The translations under genes and the position numbers were made by a program. Of a DNA stretch of 64,000 nt, positions 23,601 to 34,310 are shown one piece after another; the stretch's first letter is position 1; each line of letters opens with the position of its first letter. The notes below the pieces were generated by a model. That model saw only the letters and a list, made by a program, of their open reading frames with translations. It was not told where the DNA came from and did no database searches. Origin of the DNA: Molossus alvarezi (taxonomy: Eukaryota; Chordata; Mammalia; Chiroptera; Molossidae); the NCBI GenBank assembly GCA_037176705.1, contig CM073907.1:15965001-16029000 (forward strand), in the 5' to 3' direction.

Positions 23601-24724
23601 TTATTGATCTGTTCAAAGAACCAGCTCTTTGTTTCAATGATCCTTTGAATTGCTTTTTTTTTTTTTTCTTGGTCTCCATGTCATTTTTTTCTGCTCTGAT
23701 CTTTACTATTACCTTCCTTCTACTTGCTCTGGGGTTTTCTTTCTGTTTGCTCTCTAGTTCTTTAAGTTGTGAGGTTAGATAGTCTATTAGAAATTTTTCT
23801 TGCTTCTTGAAGTAGGCCTGTAGTGCTATGAACATCCCTCTCAGAACTACTTTTTTTTTGCATCTCATAGATTTTGTGTTGTTGTGTGTTCATTTACATT
23901 GCTTTCTAGAAAGTTTTTAATTTCCTCCTTGATCTCAATGGTAACCCATTCATTGTTCAATAGCATGCTATTTAGCCTTCATGTTTTCTAATGTGTTTGC
24001 ATGTTTTGTTGCAATTGATTTCTAATTGCATGCCATTGTGATCTGACAAGATGCTTGATATGATTTTAATTTTCTTGAACGTGTAGAGGCATAGTTTGTG
24101 TCCTAACATGATGTCTATTTTTGAGAAAGTCCCATGTGCACTTGAGAAGAATATGAATTCTGCAGTTTTGTGGCATAATTCTCTGCAAATATCTAATAAA
24201 TCCATTTGATCTAGTGCTTCACTTAGAGTCTGTGTTTTCTTGTTATTTTTTGTTCAGAACATCTGTCCAATGATTTAGCGCTGTATTGAAGTCCCCTGCT
24301 TTGATTGTATTGCTATTGATTTCTCCTTTGAAGTCCTCCAGAAGATTATTAGTATATGTTAGTGCTCCTAAATTGGGTGCATATATGTTTACCAAGGTTT
24401 TATCTTCCTGTTGGATAAATCCTTTCAGTATTTGGTAGTGGCCTTCTTTGTCTCTAGTTATGGCCTTCATTTTGAAATCTACTTTATCAGATATGAGTGT
24501 TGCTACCTCAGCTTTTTTGTTTGTTTGTTTTCTGTTTACTTGAAAGATTTTGTGCCATTCCTTTACCTTCAACCTATGTGAGTTTTTTGTTGTGAGATGG
24601 GTTTCTTGTAAACAACATATATGTGATCATGCTTTCTTATACAGTCAGCTACTCTGTGTCTTTTATCAGAGCATTCAAACCATTCACATAGGATGATGAT
24701 TTACATATACTTATGTATTGCCAT
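20677..24724 (-). pseudogene. L1-B ORF2, frame-broken, catalytic box lost
   Basis: ORF2 fragments can be read in order: an endonuclease part at 24,243-24,572 (EWHKIFQVNRK, INIYAPN-like stretch), a reverse-transcriptase part at 22,312-22,665 and the C-terminal part. The reverse-transcriptase box that reads FADD in L1-A reads FTDK here ([12 protein letters not shown]), so two residues of the catalytic motif are replaced. Stops, frameshifts and a SINE within the frame confirm that it is dead. Confidence 0.9.
23083..23327 (-). mobile_element. VES-like SINE inserted in L1-B ORF2
   Basis: The A-tail (T run at 23,083-23,092), the conserved tail motif (cacccaaggaca), the body (agaaacattggcgtgaaagg) and the head complement (ggctgacactccaactgctgag, ccaaactggccaagg) are all present. 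Flanking tgattacat / tttattacat look like target-site duplications. The matching place in L1-C (35,490-35,500, cttgattacatcttcaattt) is empty. Confidence 0.9.
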
Positions 24725-24769
24725 TTTTGTTTAGTGTGGTTGTATTTTTCTTCCTATTTCTTCTACTTA

Positions 24770-25704
24770 TTACAGCACTACTTTTAGCATTCCTTACAGT
24801 GCTGGTTTGGTGTGAATATATTCCCTTAGCATCCCCCGCCCCCCCTTTTTTGTTTTAATCTAGAAAGCTGTTTATTTGACCTTCTATTTTGACTGATAGC
24901 CTTGCTGAATAGAGTAGTCTTGGATTCAGATTCCTGTTTTTCATTACCTTGATTACTTAATGCCACTCCCTTCTGCCTTGTAGTGTTTCTGTTGAGAAGT
25001 CACCTGAGAGCCTTATGAAGTTTTTTTTTTTTTTTTTTTTTTTTTTTGTAGGTAACCTGTTGCTTACCTCTTGCTCTCTTTAGGATTCTTTCTTTGCTTT
25101 TCATTTTTGGAATTTTAATTACTATGTGTCTTGTTGTGGAACTGTTTGGGTTGTTCTTACGTGGTCTCTCTGTGCATCTTGAACTTGAATGCCTTCTTTC
25201 TTCATCATGTTAGGAAAGATTTCTTTCACTATTTCTACAAATATATTCTCAAACCCTTGCCCATTTTCTTCCTCTTCAGAGGCTACTATGATTCAAATTC
25301 TATTAGGTTTCCTGTTGTCTCAGAGTTCTTTTAAGCTGTTTTCCTATTTTTTAATTGTTTTTTCTTTTTTTCTTTTAGGTATTCTGATTGGTTGATTTTT
25401 TTCTACCTTGTCCTCTAATTCACTGATCCGGTCATCAGCTTTCTCTACTCTGCTGGTTAGTCTTTTCAATGTGTTCTTTATTTCTGCTCTGTCATTCTTC
25501 ATTTCCTTCCCCTTGGTTTGTTTTCTATGTTTCTATATCTTTACGCATGGTGATGATGTCCTTACTCATGCTGTTGAGCTTCCTCAGGATCATGGCTATG
25601 AACTCGAACTCTAATAATTTGCTTAGCTGCATTTCATTTATCTCATCTTTGATAGAGTTCTCTTGTACTTTCATTTGGGATTTGTTTCTTTGTTTCACAA
25701 TTTT
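24770..25704 (-). pseudogene. L1-B ORF1, degenerate
   Basis: The N-terminus corresponds to L1-A ORF1 (IVKQRNKSQMKVQENS, then LRKLNSMSKDIITMRKDIE), but the start codon position reads ATT instead of ATG. A T/A homopolymer of about 27 bases breaks the frame inside the C-terminal domain. Several stops follow. Confidence 0.85.
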
Positions 25705-26765
25705 GGCTATCACAGTGGGCTCTAGAGCCTGCCAAGTTTTCCCTGTGGGTGTTGGTGTTTGTGGCTTCCTCTAGTGGTTTTGATGAGCCTGTGTGGGTTC
25801 ATGTTAAACACCACTGTTGAGTCTTACTGTCCTGGGTAGATTTGCAGGCCCAGGAACAGTTCAGTTATCCTCTAGCTTTTTCCCCTAGTCTCAGTTACTC
25901 ACTGCCTTGGAATGTAGTCCTGGTGATCTGCAGAAGAGAATTTCCAGAGTGTGGGATAAATGCTGGTTGTTAATGAACCTCAATTTGCATTTGTTTGCTT
26001 CACCTGGGAAAGGTTGAATTTCTGAGGGGAGGGCTGCTGCTTTTCTCCACAGCTCTGGGAAGGAGCGCACTAGACACCTTGAATTGTGGCCACAACTCAA
26101 CAATAACTGAGTGCCCTCCAAATCCTGGATATCCCCACAGATTTTCATCCCTGTTTGCCCTCCCTCTGCTGTAGCCCCCAGGATAACGGCTGTAGCTATT
26201 TTAGTGCTCTGTCTTGGTTCTCTGCTCTGTGGAATGGGCTTGGTCTTTATTTTCCAAGGGTGCTGCTCAGAGCTAAGCTGCTGCTGTCCATGGGCTCCAA
26301 ACCCTCCACCCTCCCATGCCTCCACAGATCCTACCAATGTCCCTGGTTATATGGTCCAGTTTTACTGCTTTTCTGTTGCTTTTTTCCTGATGATTTGCCT
26401 TTAATTAGTAGTAATTCCCATTTGATTCTGGGAGATAGTCTTCAGAGCTTCTATTCACTCTGCCTCCATTTTCACATCCTCTATGCCTATCTTGTGTATA
26501 GCTGGGTCCCACAGGCCTATTTGATGTCCCTGCATCCTGCATGTTTCATGGGAAACTGGACTGCACAGTCCATTTTGTAAACGAGTTCTATGCCTATGTT
26601 ATGTGCTGCTGGGTCACACACTCCTCACTGGTGCTTCAGCATCCAACAGGTTCCACTGGTAATTGGATGGAATCATCCCTGCTGGGTCACACAGGACTCT
26701 CTGGTGCCCCCACACTTCGCAGGTTCTTCAGGCAGGCAGCTGAATTGTCCCAGTCTCTCTAGGCC
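25705..26765 (-). promoter_or_regulatory. L1-B 5' UTR with two tandem ~100-bp repeats at its outer end
   Basis: Repeated elements tatgcctat(c/g)tt, gctgggtc(c/a)cacaggcct and ctggtgc near 26,480-26,760 indicate imperfect tandem units of roughly 100 bp. The same sequence type occurs at 38,600-38,930 in L1-C and, separately, at 27,852-28,165 and 40,033-40,350. It differs from the GC-rich 5' UTR of L1-A. Confidence 0.7.
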
Positions 26766-27046
26766 TCCTAAAATACATTTTACATTGATAGAGCGTGACA
26801 AATAAAATATTAAATCTCTGCAAAACATAGACCTCAATTTGCTCATGCTGGGAAAATATCCATAGTGCTGAGATAATGAGAGTAAATTCCATTTATATCA
26901 ACTAATGTTTAATAGTCATAGTTTTATCTATAATTGATATTGAATACATGTTCAGGCACATTTTCTTAAAATGCTCTGAAATGCTGACTTTCATATGGTT
27001 TCTAATGTTTACACTGTCAAATATTCTATCTGATTGAAAAATGTTA

Positions 27047-27300
27047 AAATAGCCCTAGCCATTTAGGTCAGGGGCTGGAGAATCCTCCCTCAACCTTAAG
27101 AGTCTTGGTTTTGATTTCTACCAATGGAACCTTTCTCAGTAGCTGTACAATCGAAGTTCCGATTGGGATGGTGGGGAGGAAGACAATAGATGTGTCTCTC
27201 TCAAATTGAAGTTTCTCATTCTCTCTCCCTCTCTCTATCTATCTTCCTTTCTTTTACTCTATCTAAAAAACTCAATGTTAAAATACTCTAGGGTAGGATT
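27047..27300 (+). mobile_element. VES-like SINE, unit B copy of the shared first SINE
   Basis: Same position and orientation as 7,090-7,340 and 39,224-39,480, with a decayed head (tagccatttaggtcaggggc). Confidence 0.75.
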
Positions 27301-27324
27301 CTTTTCAAAAATGTTTTAAAAAAA

Positions 27325-27505
27325 CCTGTCTGTGCTGGCTCACTGGTAGTGCTGTTAACAGTACAAAAGGTTACATATTAATTTCCTGTTAAATAGTAAG
27401 TATCTGGTTGGCATGTTTTATCCTAAGTCCCAGTCAGGGCTTCTGCAGGATTCAACAGCTTCAGGCATCTCTCTTTCTTTGTCGCCAGACCCTAAATAAA
27501 ACTAT
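27325..27505 (+). mobile_element. Second shared SINE, unit B copy
   Basis: It reads ctgtgctggctcactggtag, then agtcccagtcagggc, and ends ccctaaataaaac. Orthologues lie at 7,352 and 39,520. Confidence 0.65.
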
Positions 27506-27851
27506 GAAGATCCCTCACACACACAATAAAGACCAATAAAACAAATACATTTCTGTGTACATGAGCAACAAATACAATGAAACAAAAACTATTGAATACT
27601 ATTTTTAATAAGGAAAAATGATGGCACTGCCACTTTATCCCCAAAGCAATCTATTATCTTAAAGAAGGTAATAAGAAAATAATTCAAAATCATTTGAACT
27701 AATCCAAAGTCACAAGCCATAATTTCCTATTTTTTGATTAGTATTAAAAGTAGGGTAAGATGCCATCTGGCTTCTTAAATCTAATTCTGTGACATATTCA
27801 AGCTGTCATTTCATCTTACCACATCTCTCATATGACTGCCTATAAGAGCCG

Positions 27852-28165
27852 AGATTTGTCTTTATTTTACCTAAAATTTCTGTTTGATCCTGGGTGATCA
27901 TCTGTGTAGCTTTCATTCACTTCATCTCCATTTCTAAATCCTCTATGCATATCTTGTGCACAGCTGGGTTATACAGGCCTCTCTGGTGCCCCTGAACCAT
28001 GCAGGACCCACTAGTAACTGTATGGCATCATCCCTTTGGGGACCTGAGTCTATGCCTATGTTATGGGCTGCTGGGTTGCACAGGCTTCTCTGGTGCTTCA
28101 GCACCCCACAGGACCTGTGGTAACTGGATTGAAGAGTCCCTGCTGGGTTACACAGGCTCTCTTAA
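27852..28165 (-). mobile_element. Detached L1 5' UTR fragment, unit B
   Basis: Aligns with 26,392-26,760 of L1-B: gatttgtcttta..ctgtttgatcctgggtga, atcttgtgcacagctgggtt, ctatgcctatgttatgggctgctggg and gtccctgctgggttacacag. It lies downstream of 1.09 kb of unit DNA, in the same orientation as L1-B but outside that element. Confidence 0.8.
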
Positions 28166-28689
28166 ATATTCTGGTCTTTAAAAAAAATTTGTAATATCTT
28201 TTAGATTGGGAAAACATTAGCAGCCATTACCTGGTAGCAGTCCTGCTGAAATTAATAAAGTATCCACCACAAACTGAACTTCCAGAGGGTGGACATGATC
28301 CAAATAAAGAAATAAAAATAACTAAAATGCCAGGTTTTACTCATTGTGTACCTCTTGGATCAGGCAGTCCAAATACAGATCCTAACACTGCTATTGATTA
28401 AAATACTCTCTCAAAGGACAAAAGAGTTTTCTTGCAAATTTTAATGTCTAAACCATGTGACAAATTCTCCTGCAAAACACAGAATGTTAGATGTGATGTG
28501 GTAGATCAAAAGGAATTCTATGGTAACATGGGCTCCAAAGGAATGTTTTCCACACTAAGAAGCTGCCACATTTTTTCCTACTCATTAATCCATAAAACAG
28601 ACCATGATCAGGAATACTGTTCAGGTACAACTTGCTTTCCATTTGCTTTGCTGAATTTCAGGTTAACCGTAATTTTAAAGTAGTGCACC
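28166..28689. other. Spacer sequence shared with unit C only
   Basis: Collinear with 40,351-40,894 (gggaaaacattagcagcc, gtccaaatacagatcctaac, ctctcaaaggacaaaagag). No gene is seen and there is no counterpart in unit A. Confidence 0.6.
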
Positions 28690-30600
28690 AATGACACATT
28701 TCACAGAACTAAAACAAATATTTTAAAAGTTCATATGGAACCAAAATAGGCCCTGAATAGCCACAGCAATCTTGCAAAAGAAGGACAAAGTAGGTGGGAC
28801 CACAATACTAGATATCAGGTTATACTATAAAGCAACCGTAATAAAAAACTATTCAAACAAACAAACAAAAAAAACTGCCACTGGCACAAGCACAGGCATA
28901 TGGAACAGAACAGAAAACCCAGAAATGGACCCACAACATTATGCTCAATTAGTATTTGACAAAAGAGGCAAGAGCATTCAGTGAAATACAGATAGACTCT
29001 TTAATAATTTTGTTGAGCCCTGGCCGGTTTGGCTCAGCGGTTAGAGCGTCCGCCTGCAGTCCTGAGAGACCCAGGTTTGGTTCCCGCTAAGGGCGCGTAC
29101 CTCGGTTGCAGTTTGCCCCCAGCCCTGGTCGGTTGTGCGGGTGGCAGCCACTCGATGTGTTCCTTTCACATCGATGTTTCTCTCTCTCTGTTCCTCTTTC
29201 TCCCTCCCACTCTACCTGAACAAAAAATGGAAAAATGTCCTCAGGTGAGGATAAAATAATAATAATAATAATTGCTGTTGAAAGAGTTGGACAGCTATAT
29301 GCAAAAATTGAATAAATAAATAAATAAAACCAGACCATCAACGTATACCACACACACACACACACACACTAAAAAAAATAAAAATAAAAATAACTAAAAT
29401 GTGATTCATGAATCCACAAAAATTTTTAAAGAAAATGTAGGCAACAATATTTCAGACATCATATGCAGGAGCATTTTTACTGATACATCACTGAAGGCAA
29501 CAAAAAGAAAGGAGAAAATGAACACATGGGACTACATAAAACTCAAAAGCTTCTGCACATCAAAAAACAAAAACAAGAAACAAAAAAAAACAACCATCAA
29601 AATGGAAAAGCAACCCACTGTATGGGAAAACGTTATTGCCAATGATATATCAGATAAGGGGTTAATTTCCAAAATATATAGAGTATATATTAGAACTCAA
29701 CAAAAGGAAGACAAAAAACCCACCTAAAAAATGGCAGAACTGCATAGACACCTCTCCAAACAGGATATATGTGTGGCTAAGAAACATACGACGAAATGCT
29801 CAACATCACTAATCATCAGAGAGATGCAAATTAAAACAACAGTGAGGAATCATCTCGCACCTGTCAAAGTGGCCACCATCAACAAATCATCAATCAAGTG
29901 TTGGCAAGCATATGGAGAAAAGGGGACCCTAGTACACTGCTGTTGGGAATGCAGATACGTGAAGCCACTATGGAAAACACTATGGTGTCATCTCAAGACA
30001 TTAAAAATTGAACTACCTTTTAACACAGTGATCCCACTTCTAGGCATATACCCTAAGAAGCCTGAAAGACCAATCAGAGAGAATATATGTTCCCCCATGT
30101 TTTTAGCAGCACTAATACAATAGCTAAGACTGTAAACAGCCCAAGTGTCCATCCATAGATGAACGGGTAAAAAAGTTGTGGTACATATACACAATGGAGT
30201 ACTATGCAGCTGTAAGAAAGAAAGAAATCTCATCCTTTGAGATGACATGGAGGGACCTGGAAAGTATTATCCTAAACAAAACAAGGCAAACAGCAAAAGA
30301 CAAATACCATATAATCTCAATTATTTGGGAAATATAATGAACATAACAGTCTGAGGAAAAGGGTAGACCCAGAAACATAGACGTAAGGTACACTCAGACA
30401 ACCCTCAGAAGAGGGTGCAAGGGGGTTTAGAGATAAATCACATAACTTAGATGCATGTAGGCATAACCAATGGAGTGGACAACAAAGCTGGGGACAAGGT
30501 GGGAGGGATGGAAAGGAGGGTGTCAATGGGGTAAAAAGGGAGGAACATCTGTAACAAAAATAAAATTTAAAAAAATGTAAAAATAAAGATGTGTCAGTTA
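28690..30600 (+). mobile_element. 5'-truncated LINE-1 3' fragment, plus strand (unit B copy)
   Basis: It begins inside ORF2 (gacacatttcacagaact) and runs to the 3' UTR and A-rich tail. Reverse-frame landmarks match L1-[43 protein letters not shown] and [17 protein letters not shown]. It is oriented opposite to the full-length L1s and interrupted by a young SINE at 29,017-29,270. The same truncated element is at 40,895-42,515, so it predates the tandem duplication. Confidence 0.9.
29017..29270 (+). mobile_element. Young VES-like SINE, unit B only
   Basis: A well-preserved head (ccctggccggtttggctcag, cggttagagcgtccgcctgc), a B-box-like caggtttggttcccgc, a CT-rich body, the tail motif gtcctcaggtgaggataaaa and a short (ATA)n end. 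Flanks ataattttgttga / ataattgctgttga look like target-site duplications. The unit C site (41,205-41,225, taataaatgctgttgaaa) is empty. Confidence 0.92.
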
Positions 30601-32545
30601 TACAAAACAAAAAACAAAAAAACAAACAAACAAACAAAAAAAACAGGTAGAAATTCCATAATAAATTGTGGTCATTGCCATACATAGCAAGTCCTTGACT
30701 TACCTCCCTTCCCAGGATTACTTCTCCTTGGATCTTCAGAAATGGCAGATCTTAGAAGGAGGTGCTCCACATCTTCAAAATGGACTACTTTTTAACTGGA
30801 GAGAGCCCCATGTAGAACTTTTGTGGAGGTATAAATATATCCACCAATATCTGTGTTGAAATAACATATTTTTCCTTAAGTGGAGGAACATTGGTTAAAT
30901 GATCATTTTTGTTATTGTTGACAAATATTTACTAAGCAGTTTCAATGTTAGAAGTACTGATGTTAGTCCTAATGAATAAAATTGCCACTTTATATGACAT
31001 TAGTACAATTCACAGTTATTGTGCAAAACCTAGAAACCCATAAGTAACACCTGATACTGATGTGAGAGAAAGAGATCTGGCATGTTCTAAATTGAGATAA
31101 ATTAATGCAAAAATAAGTCTTCAGGATATGAGGAAAACTGTCAATGGTTGTTCTCAAAAGTATAAGTTCAAAAAAAGCATTTATAATCGATAATATCAAA
31201 TGTTTAGATTTTCACATTAAAATGTTCAACTCACAACGCATCACATAAAGGTATTACCTAGAAGAATAGTAACATACTATCATTTCAATTCACTTATACA
31301 TAAACCCTCATTCTTAATCAAAAAACTGTGATCTGCTCAATTTTAATAGTATTGAAAACTTGATATTCATTTTTCACCTTTCTCACATCAAACTCTGTTT
31401 ATATTCCAATTCCCTTGTTGTGAGTATGCTAAAGAAAATGAGCATGAACATATATTGTACAATGCAAATTTGTAATGTCTGCCCATGATCACCTTAGTGG
31501 TCAAACCCTGTTATGGGACATCTCCTAGAAGGTCACACACCTAATTATCAAAAACAGATGCTAAATCTTTAAAAACTGGAACACTGAACAACTCATCAAC
31601 GAAGTTTTCCTGATAGATATTTCTGAACAGAAATGTTCCTTCCTTTTCTACTCTTGAAAAAAAATGCATAAAATAAAAACTAACCTCCTTGAGAATTGTT
31701 CATACACATAATTGGCAGTATTTCATTTTCCTCCACTACACACAACAAAGAAATATATATTCAAATTATACAGAAGTGGCTTTTACTCCTTCCCTGCGTC
31801 AGAGAGTCATTTGGGAACCTACATGGATCTCTACACATTCCCCTGATGCACTTTGTATTCCCCTATACAAAGTTTTATACAAAAAAACAAACCAAAAAGC
31901 AGAAACAAACAACAAGAACAGCAACAAAACCACCACAGGCTGGAAATGCTCACACCAAAATATAAATGCTTTGCATATTTATATACTGAGAACAAGTTCC
32001 TTCCAAGTCAGTCCTAAAATATAAAGTGTTTCTTCATGAATTTTGTGTGTTTTGCATGATTTGTATTTTGCTCTGTAGTTTACAATGTTCTCTAATATCT
32101 TATGAGGAATTATACTTATTTTTAGAATAAATGAACACATGTGTTATTAATCATTAATTATGTGCGAATCACCACTTTGAACTCATATCAGCTTCTTGGC
32201 CCCAAAGAGCTACATTCCAATCTGTGATCAATGAAATTGAGTTTGGCAGAGAACAGCTGGGGGGAGTAGAGGTAAACAGTAATAATGGTAAAGCAGTCTG
32301 CATGTTTCTTGAAGTTTATGACATTTCCCTGAAAGATGCTCATGAATGTTTTGCACAGTATTTATTTCATTCATTATTATAACAGCAATAACCTTCAATA
32401 TTTACATATATTGGCATTATCAATATGAACTCCTAATCTAACTGATTACATAGTTTATTTTGCTTATACATTATTTTAATAATGTTGGAGATATTTCTAT
32501 ACATCCATAATACTATTTTTCACTCCTATTGTTTCATTATTTTTA
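30601..32545. other. Unit B spacer, second part; no gene recognised
   Basis: Collinear with 42,842-44,704 (agtccttgacttacctccct, cttctccttggatcttcaga, gggaacctacatggatctct). The frames are short and conserved no better than surrounding DNA. It shows the empty site for the unit C SINE (attgtggtcattgccatac, 30,665). Confidence 0.6.
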
Positions 32546-33439
32546 AAAATGATTCTATTTTATTATTTATTAATTTATGTTTTTCAATTTATTTCTATTA
32601 CAGATGCTTCTCCTTTTTACCTTCATTGACTCTCTTCTCCCCATCCTCTCCCACCTGGTCCCCAGATTTCTTGTCTATGTCCATCGGTTATGCATATATG
32701 CATGTAAGTTCTATGGTTGATCCCTCCCTCTCCCCCCAACCTTGGAGGAATGCCAGTCTGTTCCCTACTTCTATGTCTCTGGGTCTATTTTATTTATCAG
32801 TGTGTTTAGTTTATTATATTCCAGATAAACTGAGATTATGTGATCTTTGTCTCTTTTCTACTTGGCTTGCTTCACTTAGGATAATACTTTTCAGGTCCTT
32901 CCATGTCGTCTCAAAGGATGAGAGATCTTTCTTTCTTACAGCTGCATAGAACTATATTGTGTATATATCCATTCGTCTACTGATGGACATTTTGGTTGTT
33001 TCCAGATCTTAGCTATTGTAAATAGTGTTGCCATAAACATGATGGTACATATATTCATTCTGAGTGGTCTTTCAGGCTTTGTATGGAATATTTCTAGAAT
33101 TGGGATCACTGGGTCAAATGGCAGTTTAATATTTAATTTTTAGGTAACAACATAGTGTTTTCCATAGTGGCTGCACCAGTCTGCATTCCCACCATCAGTG
33201 TACTAGGGTCCCCTTTCCTCCACACCCTTTTCAGCACTTGTTGGATGGTTTGTTGAAGGTGGCCATTCTGACAGGTATAAGGTGATACCTCACAGTAGTT
33301 TTAATTTGCATCTCTCTGATGATTCACGATGTTGAACATTTTTTTCATATATCTCTTGGTTATTTGTATGCCCTGTGTGGAGAGGTGTCTCTTTAGTTCC
33401 TCTGCCCAATTTTAACTGGGTTCTTTGTATTCCTTTTCT

Positions 33440-33700
33440 TTCTTTCTTTCTTTTTTTTTTTTTTTCCTCACCTGAGGACATTTTTCCATTTTTTGTTCAG
33501 ACAGAGTGGGGGAAAGATAAAGAGAGTAAAACATTGACATGAAAGGGACACATCTATTGGCTGCCACCTTTACAACCCAACTAGGGCTGGGGACAAATTG
33601 CAATCGAGGTACATGACCTTAGCCAGAACTGAACCCGGGTCTCTGTGAACTGCAGACCGACACCTTCGCCGCTGAGCCAAACTGGCCATGGCTGTCTTCC
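33440..33700 (-). mobile_element. VES-like SINE in the L1-D-derived part of L1-C
   Basis: The tail complement (tcacctgaggacatttttcc) is followed by the body and the head complement (cgctgagccaaactggccat). L1-D has the same SINE at the same ORF2 site (45,606-45,725) minus its tail half. This supports common descent of the two 3' parts. Confidence 0.9.
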
Positions 33701-34254
33701 TTTCCTTGAGTTGTGTTAGTACTCTATATATTTTGGAAATAAACCCCTTATCTGATGTATCATTTGCAATTATGCTCTCCCCTATAGTGAGTTCCTTTAC
33801 TGTTCTGATGGTTGTTTCTATTGCTATGCAGAAGCTTTTATGTTTGATGTAGTCACATGTGTTTATTTTGTTTTGTGTTTCTGTTGCCTTAGGTATTTTA
33901 TCAGTGAAAATTCTGCAGCATATATGTGTAAAATTTTGTTGCCTGCATCTTCTTCTAGGATTTTTATGAACTCACAATCACATTTAAGTATTTTATTCAT
34001 TTTGAATTTATTCTTGTGTATAGTATATGATGGTCTAGGTTCATTTTTTGCAAGTAGCTGTCCAATTTTCCCAATACCATTAATTAAAGAGGCATTGTTG
34101 ACTCCACTTTATGCTCTTGCCACCTTTTTCAAATATTAATTGAGCATATTGCCTTGTGTCAATTTCTGGGTTCTCTATTCTGTTCCATTGATCTACGTGC
34201 CTATTCTCTTGCTAGTACCAGGCTGTTTTGATTACCCTGGCTTTGTCTTATAAC

Positions 34255-34310
34255 CTGATGTCTGGTAATGTGATCCCTCCTACTTTGTTTTTCATTTTCA
34301 AGATTGCTGT
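34255..34310. other. Inferred crossover interval in L1-C
   Basis: Up to 34,260 the bases match L1-D (accctggctttgtctt, cctgatgt) against L1-B (acagtggccttgtcct, cctgaaat). From 34,276 they match L1-B (gatccctcc against gatctctcc in L1-D, then cattttcaagattgctgtgg against tctttttcaggattgctgtg). The exchange lies in the shared tract tctggtaatgtgatc. Confidence 0.8.

Larger units (their letters stand above)
20441..26765 (-). mobile_element. L1-B: full-length LINE-1, minus strand (one parent of the duplication)
   Basis: A ~6.3 kb L1 with 3' UTR (20,441-20,676), ORF2 (20,677-24,724), ORF1 (24,770-25,704) and a long 5' UTR with tandem parts up to about 26,765. Its 5' three-quarters is close to the corresponding part of L1-C, while its 3' end differs clearly from L1-C and L1-D (for example cctgaaatctgg where those have cctgatgtctgg). 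A younger SINE interrupts ORF2 at 23,083-23,327. The poly-T run at about 25,021-25,047 is absent from L1-C. Confidence 0.92.
26766..27851. repeat. Unit B spacer, part homologous to unit A
   Basis: Collinear with unit A (6,791-7,785 plus 13,773-13,895) and unit C (38,933-40,032). It includes two shared SINEs and shows the empty site for L1-A near 27,725-27,735 (ttcctattttttgattag). Confidence 0.88.

Noticed and set aside
29017..29100. tRNA gene (A-box and B-box-like sequence)
   Set aside because: It is the tRNA-derived head of a SINE: the anticodon-arm pairing is not kept and a SINE body and A-rich tail follow. The same holds for the other SINE heads.
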